Position numbers and translations under genes: made by a program. A DNA stretch of 35,210 nt from an uncultured Eubacteriales bacterium. Its GTDB lineage: Bacteria; Bacillota; Clostridia; Tissierellales; Peptoniphilaceae. Location: assembly GCA_902488815.1 (NCBI GenBank), contig CABTXP010000013.1, positions 1-35,210 of the forward strand, written 5' to 3'. The notes beneath the pieces were generated by a model that did not search any database, was not told the DNA's origin, and was given only the letters and a program-made list of their open reading frames with translations. Within the stretch, counting starts at the first letter, position 1; every line of letters starts with the position of its first letter. This document shows positions 24,769-33,166 of the stretch, piece after piece.

Positions 24769-25209
24769 ATGGATTCAGCTATATTTAAAGAACTAAAAAA
24801 ATTTTCTAATGTAATGGATTTTAATCCGGCGGTAAGTGAAGATGAAATTAAAAATTTTGAAAGAGAAAACGGCATCTCACTACCGGTATCATATAAAGAA
24901 CTCTTGACACATTTTGACGGCGGCGAAATTTTTGTCCCCGGCACACTTTTTTTCGGCATCAAAAGTTATCCCTGCTGTCCTTCAATTAAAGAGGTTAATT
25001 CAAAATCAAAACGCAACCTCATAAGCATCCCCAATGACAATTTAATAATTGCTGAGCTTAACTTCGGTGACTTTATTGCCATAGATTTAAATTCGGAAGA
25101 AGTCACTCAGTGGGATCACGAATGTGATGAAGAGTTTGACAGATGGGACACTCTCGATGACTTTATAGAATTTTTAATCACGTCCTATGAGGCGGGTGAA
25201 TCTCTATGA
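24769..25209 (+). CDS. SMI1/KNR4 (SUKH) family protein, probable immunity protein
   Basis: 146-residue SUKH-fold protein. Family landmarks are the N-terminal SEDEIKNFERENGISLPVSYKELLTHFDGG, a mid-region FFGI, ELNFGDFIAIDL, and the C-terminal VTQWDHECDEEFDRWDTLDDFIEFLI. SUKH proteins are widespread immunity proteins for nuclease toxins. The downstream gene, overlapping by 4 nt, encodes an HNH-type nuclease, which strongly suggests an immunity-toxin pair with immunity first. GAGGTG precedes the ATG. It opens the operon, so immunity would be made before nuclease. No signal peptide, so cytoplasmic. Confidence 0.88.
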   Translation: MDSAIFKELKKFSNVMDFNPAVSEDEIKNFERENGISLPVSYKELLTHFDGGEIFVPGTLFFGIKSYPCCPSIKEVNSKSKRNLISIPNDNLIIAELNFGDFIAIDLNSEEVTQWDHECDEEFDRWDTLDDFIEFLITSYEAGESL

Positions 25210-25769
25210 CTCCTGAAATAAAAGAGAAGAGAAGACTCACCAACTTGCGTCAAAAGGCGGTGCGAGATGCCTGGAAGGAAGAGAAGGAATTAATGGAACA
25301 GGGCAGGTGTACCAGGCCTTGGACCAAGGATGAGCAACAAGAGCTGAGAGACACGGGACGTGTGAAGGGCTACTACGGCCACCACATGAAGTCCGTGGCA
25401 AAATATCCCGAGCACGCGGGAAGTTATAAAAACATTCAGTTCCTCACAAACGACGAACACATACAGGGAGCTCATCAAGGCAGCACTCGAAACCTGACCA
25501 ACGGCTACTACAACCCTAAGACGGGAGAGATTTCAAAATTCGGCAAGGGCATTGGCAAGGTACCTCTCTTTGATTTAAGAACCGGAAAGGAAATAGAGCG
25601 AGTTAAGTCCTTGGAGGAAAATAAAATAGCTGCAAAGGATAATACATTAAAGGCAAAGAAGACCAAGGAAGAAATAAGAGAGAACTATAAGAGATTGGAG
25701 AGCGGAAGCAGAAAGAGGAACGAGGCCTCGATTAAACAACTAACCAATAAAAGAGGAATGAAAATATAA
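25206..25769 (+). CDS. HNH/Endonuclease VII-like nuclease, probable effector
   Basis: 187 residues. The core at about 39-105 has WTKDEQQELRDTGRVKGYYG, H59-H60, NIQFL with N76, DEH with H85 and H90, then RNLTNGYYNPKTGE. This is the GHH-type variant of the HNH/EndoVII fold common as toxin tips. No secretion signal, WXG, RHS or other delivery domain precedes it, so it is a stand-alone cytoplasmic nuclease. Residues 120-187 form a charged, probably coiled-coil tail ending in a basic stretch (SRKRNEASIKQLTNKRGMKI). Metal-dependent DNA cleavage is expected from the fold. It overlaps SUKH by 4 nt and the ATPase by 1 nt, so its level is tied to both. Confidence 0.82.
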   Translation: MTPEIKEKRRLTNLRQKAVRDAWKEEKELMEQGRCTRPWTKDEQQELRDTGRVKGYYGHHMKSVAKYPEHAGSYKNIQFLTNDEHIQGAHQGSTRNLTNGYYNPKTGEISKFGKGIGKVPLFDLRTGKEIERVKSLEENKIAAKDNTLKAKKTKEEIRENYKRLESGSRKRNEASIKQLTNKRGMKI

Positions 25770-27091
25770 TGGCAATTAATCAAGTTACAATACAGGGAAA
25801 CAGCGTCCACAAAAACTGTCCCCCAAAGGCAACAGGCACAGGCATAGTCTTAAAGGGCAAGTTTAACAACGCAGATACATACTTCTCCATGAACGAAGAC
25901 CTGCTTTCAAAGCACACCCTTCTTGTGGGAGCCACAGGGTGCGGCAAGACAAATGTGTTTAACTTTTTTATAAAGCAGCTGAAAAATTCCATGAGCCCTG
26001 AAGACGTAATGATTATCTTCGACACAAAGGGAGATTATTTTTCACAGTTTTATACCAATAAAGACTTTGTCGTGGCAAATTCAAAAATGTATAAGAGCTA
26101 CACATCAAACTGGAACATATACAAGGAGATATTAGTAGACGGCTTTGATGACGAAGACATTTATGCAAACACCTATGAGATAACTCACTCTCTCTTTAAA
26201 GACGCAATTGAAAATTCCACACAGCAGTTCTTCCCAAATGCGGCAAGGGATTTGCTCTCCGCAATATTAATTGCTCAAATAAACCTTGGCAAAGATGACA
26301 TGGATTTTCGCAAAAAATATTTTAACAACGAGGCTTTGAAAAAATTTTTAGACTCCATTTCCATGGAAAAAATTGAAAATCTTTTAAGTCCCGACTTGTT
26401 TCCGGACCTGTCCTCGGTTTTAATGTACTTAGGCGACGGCACAAGTGACCAGGCCTTGGGAGTTTTAGCTGAGCTTCAAAGTGTAACACGGGAAATCTTT
26501 ATGGGCTCCTTTGCAAAGGACGGCAGATTTTCCATTAGAAATTTTGTAAGAGAGAAGAAGGGAAACACCCTTTTTATTGAATACGACCTCTCTATCGGAA
26601 ACACCTTGGCGCCGATTTACAGGCTCCTCTTTGACCTTGCACTTAAAGAGGCCATGGGCAGAAACAAGTCCTCAGGCAATGTGTACTTGGTCTGCGACGA
26701 GTTTAAACTCCTCCCCAATTTAAAACACATTGAGGACGGCCTTAACTTCGGCAGAAGTTTGGGGGTAAAAATTTTTGCAGGACTTCAAAGTATTGAGCAG
26801 CTATACCAAGTTTACGGCGAGTCCAAGGGCAAAAATATTGTGGCGGGATTTTCAAATATCTTCGCCTTTAAGTCAAACGACTATGTGACGAGAGACTTTA
26901 TTTCAAATCTCTACGGCAAAAACATTGTCTTGGAACAGTACAAAATGTCAAACAACACAATGGTGGAAGAAAAACGTCAAGGCAAAACTGTAGAAGATTG
27001 GGACTTAAATGACTTGAAAGTCGGCGAGGCAATAGTGGGCCTTGCATATGAAAGACCTTTTAAATTTTATTTCGATCTTTTTAAGGGGTAG
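25769..27091 (+). CDS. VirD4/TraD-HerA-like ATPase (soluble coupling-protein type)
   Basis: 440-residue P-loop ATPase. Walker A is GATGCGKT (54-61, K60). DTKGDY (85-90) is the coupling-protein second-strand motif, Walker B is VYLVCDEFKLL (D310, E311), and GLQSIEQLYQVYG (338-350) is the conserved Gln motif of VirD4/TraG/TraD enzymes. The N-terminal membrane helices of conjugative coupling proteins are missing, so it is likely a cytosolic hexamer or docks to a partner. Family members pump DNA or protein substrates. Next comes a P-loop-less relative at 27094-28362. No relaxase, mating-pore or replication gene is nearby, so ordinary conjugation is unlikely. Confidence 0.85.
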   Translation: MAINQVTIQGNSVHKNCPPKATGTGIVLKGKFNNADTYFSMNEDLLSKHTLLVGATGCGKTNVFNFFIKQLKNSMSPEDVMIIFDTKGDYFSQFYTNKDFVVANSKMYKSYTSNWNIYKEILVDGFDDEDIYANTYEITHSLFKDAIENSTQQFFPNAARDLLSAILIAQINLGKDDMDFRKKYFNNEALKKFLDSISMEKIENLLSPDLFPDLSSVLMYLGDGTSDQALGVLAELQSVTREIFMGSFAKDGRFSIRNFVREKKGNTLFIEYDLSIGNTLAPIYRLLFDLALKEAMGRNKSSGNVYLVCDEFKLLPNLKHIEDGLNFGRSLGVKIFAGLQSIEQLYQVYGESKGKNIVAGFSNIFAFKSNDYVTRDFISNLYGKNIVLEQYKMSNNTMVEEKRQGKTVEDWDLNDLKVGEAIVGLAYERPFKFYFDLFKG

Positions 27092-27093
27092 CT

Positions 27094-28362
27094 ATGAAAG
27101 AATTACTTTTGCTTTTACACAACTTCTTCTCCTCCGCCAATGCAAAGATGAGAGTGAGAAGAATAGAAAAAAGCAATGAAAATAAAAAAAATATTTCCTA
27201 TTACGAGCCAAGTGATATTGAAGGCTTTATCGAAAGAGATTCAGGAGTCGGTTCCTATTTAATATCGGGAAACAACAGAGTAAACAGGCTTCGTGCCGCA
27301 ACATCTGTGGCTGCATCTTCACTGTCCTATGGCGTGCCCGTTGTTGTACTTCACGAAGGAAACCGTGACCTTGAAAATATGTTGCAAAGTGCCACGGCCT
27401 TTGTACGCGAAAGGCATATTATTTCAAGTAACAGTAATACCTACGATCCTTTTTACAACAGATCCGATGTTGAAATCTACAATCTCATTTTAAATTCAAA
27501 GGGCGAATCTGTTCTTATGAATGCCGTTGCAAGTGAATACATTAAAGGCATTTCAAAATTTATCCGGAGCAAAAACATTCCACCCTTTTTCGACATGTTT
27601 TTAAGATGCCCTCACGACACTTTGTTTGACAAGGTGGAAGAGGCAAGGCTCAATGGACACATAGATGACACCACGGCACTTGGTATTAGAAACTCACTTA
27701 TGCAAGGCCAGGGAGAAAGACCGGGAGTACAGTCCTTCTTCTCTCAGCTGTCCTATCAAGGCACAGGTGTCCTTTCTAACAAGAACACACGTGCTTCCGT
27801 TACAAATGTAAAAGACGTCGTGTCAAAGGGCGGAATTATTTCCATTGACATAGGCTCCTCAAGTAACGACATATTAATTAATTTAATCGTAAATGAAATA
27901 AAGGAGAGAATAAACTCGGGAGCAAAGGTCATGCTCATTGTGGACCGAATAACCCTAGGAGCGAACAACTTGCTCCTTAACTTGGTGAAGTCTCAGTCTC
28001 AGGGATGCCTTACAACTCTCACCTCAGACGACGTCTATGCAATGGCAGGCTCAGATGACAACTTGTTTCACTCGCTTGCGGGAAATGCCTGCAAGTGTAT
28101 AGTCTTTAATCACGGCAGCGGCGTCTCCTGCAAAAAATGGTCGGAGGTCTTCGGCTACTATGAGGAGGACAAGGTCTCAAAAAACATTGGAGGCATGGGA
28201 AGCTTCTTCCCAATTTACGGCTTTAACCCTCAATACACATACAGTGTCAGCGAAAATTCGGAGTTTATAATTAAACCAGATGAGATAAACAGACTTTCAA
28301 GTAATGAAGTCTATATTTTGGACAAAGTATCACAGGAATTAATTTATTCAAAACTTATTTAG
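27094..28362 (+). CDS. Inactive-looking paralogue of the adjacent coupling-type ATPase
   Basis: 422 residues, no family I can name with certainty. The layout follows the preceding ATPase. SYLISGNNRVNRLRAA occupies the P-loop position without GxxxxGK[ST]. VPVVVLHEGNRD stands where that protein has MIIFDTKGD. GGIISIDIGSSSNDILINLIVNEI matches its NTLFIEYDLSIGNTLAPIY block, and VMLIVDRITLG replaces Walker B with no acidic pair. A sensor-like QSQGCLTTLTSDDVYAMAG also corresponds. I infer a pseudo-ATPase partner that forms a mixed ring or scaffold. It starts 2 nt after the ATPase stop with AAGGGG as ribosome site. The N-terminal 30 residues are amphipathic and basic. Confidence 0.65.
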   Translation: MKELLLLLHNFFSSANAKMRVRRIEKSNENKKNISYYEPSDIEGFIERDSGVGSYLISGNNRVNRLRAATSVAASSLSYGVPVVVLHEGNRDLENMLQSATAFVRERHIISSNSNTYDPFYNRSDVEIYNLILNSKGESVLMNAVASEYIKGISKFIRSKNIPPFFDMFLRCPHDTLFDKVEEARLNGHIDDTTALGIRNSLMQGQGERPGVQSFFSQLSYQGTGVLSNKNTRASVTNVKDVVSKGGIISIDIGSSSNDILINLIVNEIKERINSGAKVMLIVDRITLGANNLLLNLVKSQSQGCLTTLTSDDVYAMAGSDDNLFHSLAGNACKCIVFNHGSGVSCKKWSEVFGYYEEDKVSKNIGGMGSFFPIYGFNPQYTYSVSENSEFIIKPDEINRLSSNEVYILDKVSQELIYSKLI

Positions 28363-28372
28363 GAGGAATATC

Positions 28373-29071
28373 ATGACAGAATTAAGACAAGAAGAATTTG
28401 ACGCTATGCCCGGCGAATCAGTTGCGGCACCGAACGAACCCCACTTGGCGGTTGTGTTGTTACTTGACACTTCAGGCTCAATGGAAGGAGAACCTATTAA
28501 AAGTTTAAACGAAGCAATTAACAACTTTAAAGAGCAAACTTCTACAGACGATTTGGCTCGCAAGAGAGTAGACGTTGCTATTGTAGAGTTTAATTCTCAC
28601 GCAAAAGTTGTACAGGATTTTGTTCCCCTGCCACAAATGCAACCTGTGGATTTGCAAGCCGGCGGTCTTACCGCAATGGGTGAAGGTATAAACCTTGCCA
28701 TTGACTTGGTTAAAGACAGAAACAGATTTTATGCGACTATGGGCACACCTTGCTTTAAGCCGTGGATTTTTATGATTACAGACGGAGCTCCCACAGATGA
28801 CATTGAAGAAGCCAAGGCGAGAATTTTGGAAGAAGAAAGTAAGGGCGAACACGGCAAGCTTAAATTCTGGTCAGTAGGCGTGCCGGGATACAGTAAGGAA
28901 ACTCTTACTTCCCTTTCTAAGAGAGTTATTGAAAGCGAAGAAGCTTCCTTTAAGGACATTTTTAACTGGCTGAGTGAAAGTATGGTTACCATCTCTGTAA
29001 GTAAGGTAGATGAAAATCCTGCACTTCCCGATTTGCCGGAAAATGCGAGAGTAATACCTACCGACTGGTAA
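28373..29071 (+). CDS. TerY-like von Willebrand factor A protein
   Basis: 232-residue single vWA domain. The MIDAS metal site is complete: DTSGS (32-36), T100 in GGLTAMGEG, and D137 in MITDGAP. The short N-terminal tail and the sequence VVLLLDTSGSMEGEPIKSLN are typical of TerY-type vWA proteins, which scaffold kinase-phosphatase modules in Ter-like stress and conflict systems. AGGAGG precedes the ATG. It is followed 4 nt later by the PP2C gene and then the kinase, the order of the published TerY-P triad. No terB/terC/terD genes are in the window. Cytoplasmic; it may present the ATPases or nuclease to the kinase. Confidence 0.9.
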   Translation: MTELRQEEFDAMPGESVAAPNEPHLAVVLLLDTSGSMEGEPIKSLNEAINNFKEQTSTDDLARKRVDVAIVEFNSHAKVVQDFVPLPQMQPVDLQAGGLTAMGEGINLAIDLVKDRNRFYATMGTPCFKPWIFMITDGAPTDDIEEAKARILEEESKGEHGKLKFWSVGVPGYSKETLTSLSKRVIESEEASFKDIFNWLSESMVTISVSKVDENPALPDLPENARVIPTDW

Positions 29072-29075
29072 TCAT

Positions 29076-30185
29076 ATGATTTGCGACTATGGAATAACCT
29101 TGTGCGGCAAGTCACACATTGCAAAAGACAAAGTGTGTCAGGACAACCACAAGATTAAAAAATTAAATAACGGCAGGGTCATCGCCGCAGTAGCAGACGG
29201 CGTGGGCTCCGCCCCTCATTCCGACATAGGCTCTAAAATTGCGGTAGATACCGTCGTTAAAATGTGCGAAGAGCTGATGCCTTACGACTACAACGAGATA
29301 AGTATTAAGTCCATGCTTCGCACCGTCTACAACTATGCCCTTAAAAAAATAATTAAAGAGGCGGAAGAAGCTGGAGAGCCGGTAGAAAATTACGACACTA
29401 CTTTAACCGCCGTTATATATGACGGCAAGAGAATAATCTACGGTCACTCGGGTGACGGCGGCATAATAGGTTTAACCGCCTACGGCAAGTATGTGGAGAT
29501 AACAAAGCCTCAAAAGGGAGAAGACAATATATCTGTAATCCCCTTGAGGGCAGGATACACCTCCTGGGAGATAAACTCCTATGAGGAAGATTTAGTCTCC
29601 GTTGTTTTAGTTACAGACGGAATGCTGGATATAATGACTCCCTACCTTTTAAACTTGGACGAAGACAGGTCAAAAGTCTATGTGCCCTTGGTAAGTTATT
29701 TTGCCGACCCTGTGGCCATGGACAAGAAGAATATTAAAAAAGAGATAGAGGAGTTTGTAAGGGCGGAAGATTACGACGGAGAAAAATTTTACAAAAGACT
29801 TAACGAAGTATACAAAGTAAGGACAAAGGACTTTGAAAAGTGTATTGAAGAGATAAAGAAATACAACTTCCCCTTAACTCTCATGGATAATGTACAGGAC
29901 GACAAGACAATTGTGGCATTGGTAAATACAGAAGATGAAATGAAAAACGCCGAGGGCGATTACTACCGCGAGCCTGATTGGAACGCCTTACAGGAAGCCT
30001 TTAACAGGTTGGCATACCCTCACCTGTACAAAGAAGAAGTTGAAGAAGAAACTTCTAAAGAGCCTGTAGAAGAGACCGAAGGCGACGAAATAGTTGTAAA
30101 TATAAACAAAAGCATTGTCACCGTAGTTAATTTAAAAAATAAAATTGTGAAGGCTTTTAAAAAGAATGAAAAGGAAGATAAATGA
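29076..30185 (+). CDS. PP2C-family Ser/Thr phosphatase
   Basis: 369 residues. PP2C metal-binding motifs are in order: D41-G42 in AVADGVGSAPHS, GHSGDGG (D127), LVTDGMLD (D181), and QDDKTIVAL near 274-282. After the catalytic part (to about 290) there is an acidic region (EEVEEETSKEPVEETEGDE) and a basic tail, perhaps a docking segment. It should reverse the action of the kinase encoded next, which overlaps by 4 nt (ATGA). The ribosome site is poor, so translation is likely coupled to the vWA gene. Confidence 0.92.
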   Translation: MICDYGITLCGKSHIAKDKVCQDNHKIKKLNNGRVIAAVADGVGSAPHSDIGSKIAVDTVVKMCEELMPYDYNEISIKSMLRTVYNYALKKIIKEAEEAGEPVENYDTTLTAVIYDGKRIIYGHSGDGGIIGLTAYGKYVEITKPQKGEDNISVIPLRAGYTSWEINSYEEDLVSVVLVTDGMLDIMTPYLLNLDEDRSKVYVPLVSYFADPVAMDKKNIKKEIEEFVRAEDYDGEKFYKRLNEVYKVRTKDFEKCIEEIKKYNFPLTLMDNVQDDKTIVALVNTEDEMKNAEGDYYREPDWNALQEAFNRLAYPHLYKEEVEEETSKEPVEETEGDEIVVNINKSIVTVVNLKNKIVKAFKKNEKEDK

Positions 30186-32509
30186 CGACATTTAAAGGTA
30201 AGTCGGGCAGAACTTACACGGCTGTAGAACCTCCCTTGGGTAAAGGTGGAGAAGGTACGGTCTATGAAGTGGAAGGTATGCCCGGGTATGTACTTAAAAT
30301 TTATGCATCGGAGAAGAGAAACGAAGAAAGGCTACATAAATTAACCGCAATGCTTGCTTCTCCTCTGCCTGATGACGCCATAAGTCAGGTGACTTGGCCT
30401 GTGGACATTGTGTCGGAGAACAGGGCCTTTATGGGCTATGTAATGCCGAAAGCGGCAGGTGGCGAAGAGCTTGAGGTAATTTATTCCGACAAGTACAACA
30501 AAAAATTTACATACTACCAAAAAATTTCAATTGCAAAAAATTTATGTGCGGCTTTAAATTCAGTACATAGTGCAGGACAAGTGTGCGGCGATTTAAATCC
30601 CAATAACATTGTGGTGGATCCCAAGACAGGTCTCGTGACCTTAATAGATACGGACTCCTACCACATCACCGATCCCGCCACGGGAAAGATATACAGATGC
30701 ACTGTGGGAATGCCTGACTACTTACCTCCCGAGCTTCAAAAAAAGATGAAGGGCGGCATGACACTTGTAAATGCACCTCTACCTACTTTTACAAAAGAGG
30801 CGGACTTGTTCGGACTTGCCACACATATATTCAGACTCCTTATGAACGGCGCACTGCCCTTTTCCTGTGCAGTAGACTCTACTACAGCCATGTCTCAAGG
30901 GTCTGTAACGGCACCTCAGCCCATTGACAATATAGCAAATAATTTCTTTCCGTATTTCGACAAAAGGCCGGGAATTGTAATTCCCCCCTATGCACCGCCC
31001 TTTAATATACTGCCCGCCGATTTACAAAGACTTTTTCTAAGAGCATTTAAAAGCGGACACAGCAATCCCAAGGCAAGACCTACACCTATAGAGTGGTTCA
31101 ACGCATTGGGAGCTTTGGAAAAACATTTGAAGCAGTGCGGCAATCATAATAACCACTACTACCCTGACAATTTAAGTCATTGTCCCTGGTGTGAAATAGA
31201 CATGCGATTTGCAAAGACTCTTAACTTGGCACATAGTGTCACCATAAGGCAGACGCCCTATAGTAAGAGCCCCTCTTCAACTGCAAGTAGTTCATCAAGT
31301 ACAAGGACTCAGTCATCAGGCAGTTCTACAAGGACTACCTCTACAAGGAGCAGTTACTCCTCTACATCAAGTACAACTAAAAAAACTACTCCTCCGACGA
31401 GAAACATATCACCGCCGAAAAAAGTTAATACTTTTAGTTTTTTTGAAATTGTTATCATGTTTATCGGGGCCCTTGTCATACTGTATGTGGCATTTAAATT
31501 AGGCGGCTTCTTAATAAGAACAATTAAGTCGCGACCTGTAAGTGTGGGTACGAAAGTCGAGAGAATGTTAAACGGCATTTCCAAAAATAAAAGCAAAGGT
31601 AATTCAGCACCTGTAAAAGAGCCCGAAGAGCCTGAACGTATTATGGAAAATGAATACTATAAAAACATTGAAGCCATGGAGCCTTATGAAACATCGGACT
31701 ATTTAATGTATGAGTATGATACTGTAAAGGACAACCTGGGCAACACATATATGAGCGGGTTGTCCGGTGTCACAAGCGCTTACGACGGCATAGCAACATA
31801 CCGCGATTATAACAACAACGATTATTCCGAAATTCGCGGCAGAGTTGTAGTGCCTTATGATCATAGAGGTTTCACAACTGAGGACAATGTTCTTAAAATT
31901 TACGGCGATGGCAATCTTCTCTATACTTCTCCCTTAATGACAAAGGGTGTAGAGCCTGTAGATTTTGTAGTGGATATATCTCAGTGTCAAAGCGTGCGAG
32001 TGGAAATAACGGGAGATCAAAGTATAAGATTGGTGGACTGCGGATTTTATAAAGACAGCTCCTCTCCCACAATTACAACTATGGTACCCCCGCCTAAAAT
32101 AACAGCCTCTCAAATGCCCCTAAATGAGTTGGATTGGTTCAGCTCATCAGGACCTCACGACGGCATGTATTGCGTAGAAGATATAACAGATAATTTGGGC
32201 AACACATATAAATTCGGCTTTAGAGGAGACGGATATGTGGGTGATGAATGGCAGGAATATATACTTAACAGAGAGTATGAAGGCCTTAGCGGCAAAGTAA
32301 TACTCATAGAAGATCACAAAGATTCTGAAGGCGAGCTTGGATACATTAAAATTTACGGCGACGGCAATCTCCTCTATACGTCACAGACCTTGGTAGCCGG
32401 ATGCAATCCTGAATATTTCAGCATAGATGTTTCAAATGTGTACAAGCTTCGAATTGAGCATTACGGAGAATATACAGCATACCTGGCAGATGCATACCTG
32501 TACAAGTAA
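30182..32509 (+). CDS. Transmembrane Ser/Thr kinase with tandem NPCBM-like ectodomains
   Basis: 775 residues. The N-terminal kinase has glycine loop GKGGEGTVYEV (20-30), K39, catalytic loop CGDLNPNN (D137, in place of HRD) and DTD (D156) in place of DFG, as in TerY-P kinases. A zinc-ribbon-like cluster CGNHNN...HCPWC (C319, C334, C337) follows, then a Ser/Thr-rich linker (361-405), one membrane helix (about 419-444) and two repeated beta domains (about 510-624 and 662-775). Both repeats share DNLGNTY and LKIYGDGNLLYTS or a close variant, fitting NPCBM carbohydrate-binding modules. The layout recalls PASTA kinases: outside sensor, inside kinase. The ligand is probably a cell-wall or surface sugar; this is inference. 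Confidence 0.85.
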   Translation: MTTFKGKSGRTYTAVEPPLGKGGEGTVYEVEGMPGYVLKIYASEKRNEERLHKLTAMLASPLPDDAISQVTWPVDIVSENRAFMGYVMPKAAGGEELEVIYSDKYNKKFTYYQKISIAKNLCAALNSVHSAGQVCGDLNPNNIVVDPKTGLVTLIDTDSYHITDPATGKIYRCTVGMPDYLPPELQKKMKGGMTLVNAPLPTFTKEADLFGLATHIFRLLMNGALPFSCAVDSTTAMSQGSVTAPQPIDNIANNFFPYFDKRPGIVIPPYAPPFNILPADLQRLFLRAFKSGHSNPKARPTPIEWFNALGALEKHLKQCGNHNNHYYPDNLSHCPWCEIDMRFAKTLNLAHSVTIRQTPYSKSPSSTASSSSSTRTQSSGSSTRTTSTRSSYSSTSSTTKKTTPPTRNISPPKKVNTFSFFEIVIMFIGALVILYVAFKLGGFLIRTIKSRPVSVGTKVERMLNGISKNKSKGNSAPVKEPEEPERIMENEYYKNIEAMEPYETSDYLMYEYDTVKDNLGNTYMSGLSGVTSAYDGIATYRDYNNNDYSEIRGRVVVPYDHRGFTTEDNVLKIYGDGNLLYTSPLMTKGVEPVDFVVDISQCQSVRVEITGDQSIRLVDCGFYKDSSSPTITTMVPPPKITASQMPLNELDWFSSSGPHDGMYCVEDITDNLGNTYKFGFRGDGYVGDEWQEYILNREYEGLSGKVILIEDHKDSEGELGYIKIYGDGNLLYTSQTLVAGCNPEYFSIDVSNVYKLRIEHYGEYTAYLADAYLYK

Positions 32510-32535
32510 AATTATATTAAATAAGAGGAGGCATT

Positions 32536-33162
32536 ATGAAAAAATATGTTTTAATATTGGCTGCCATTATGTTTTTGACAGTTGGTTGCAGCAAAGGAAG
32601 TACAAGTGAAAAAGAAGTTGAAGAGAAAGCTTATCCAAAGGCCGTTAAAGTCTCAGGCACCATATACGAAGACACAGGCTATGAAAATGCCATGGTCACA
32701 TGCGGCATGATGGACGGAGAAATTAAGACTACCGTTTCAGAAAAAGAGATGCCCGTAAATGATGACGAGTCCAACTTCGGCACAGGCTACGGCTACCAAG
32801 TATGGGAAGAGGGCTATATAAATGTTCAAATAGACAACAAGCTGATATTGTTTAAAGACGTTGAACTGAAAGACGATGACAGCATCCCTAAGTATGTCGC
32901 GCACTTTACTGCTAAGGTCACACAGGCTGATGAAGATACAATAATGGTAGAAGCAACTCACGTCGATGAAGAATTTTATTTTAAAGAGTTGTTGACAAAG
33001 CCCATCTCTTTGCCACTTGAAGCCTTTGGCGATAGTGCCGATATAAAAGACCTTGCAGGTAAGACCGTGGAAGTTTATTTCGGCGGAGAAATTAAAAACA
33101 CGGAACCTGAAAGTTCAATACCTATTCATTTAGAAACAATTTATAGAATTGACGTTAAATAA
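32536..33162 (+). CDS. Cell-surface lipoprotein of the cassette
   Basis: 208 residues with lipoprotein signal MKKYVLILAAIMFLTVGC (lipid cysteine C18), then a charged linker and a beta-rich domain I do not recognise. Features include VKVSGTIYEDTGYENAM, an acidic middle and a second half ADEDTIMVEATHVDEEFYFK resembling an OB-like lipoprotein fold. GAGGAGG precedes the ATG. It is the last gene of the cassette, 26 nt after the kinase and just before the terminator. Like the kinase ectodomains it would face outward, so it may be a ligand-binding or inhibitory partner of that sensor. Confidence 0.8.
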   Translation: MKKYVLILAAIMFLTVGCSKGSTSEKEVEEKAYPKAVKVSGTIYEDTGYENAMVTCGMMDGEIKTTVSEKEMPVNDDESNFGTGYGYQVWEEGYINVQIDNKLILFKDVELKDDDSIPKYVAHFTAKVTQADEDTIMVEATHVDEEFYFKELLTKPISLPLEAFGDSADIKDLAGKTVEVYFGGEIKNTEPESSIPIHLETIYRIDVK

Positions 33163-33166
33163 AAAG

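Noticed and set aside
25769..28362. Conjugative element or integrated plasmid
   Set aside because: A coupling-type ATPase is present, but there is no relaxase, mating-pair gene, integrase or att repeat, and the flanks are chromosomal housekeeping genes.
28505..29124. Two minus-strand open frames opposite the vWA gene
   Set aside because: The plus-strand vWA domain with complete MIDAS residues explains this DNA; the antisense frames lack family features and ribosome sites.
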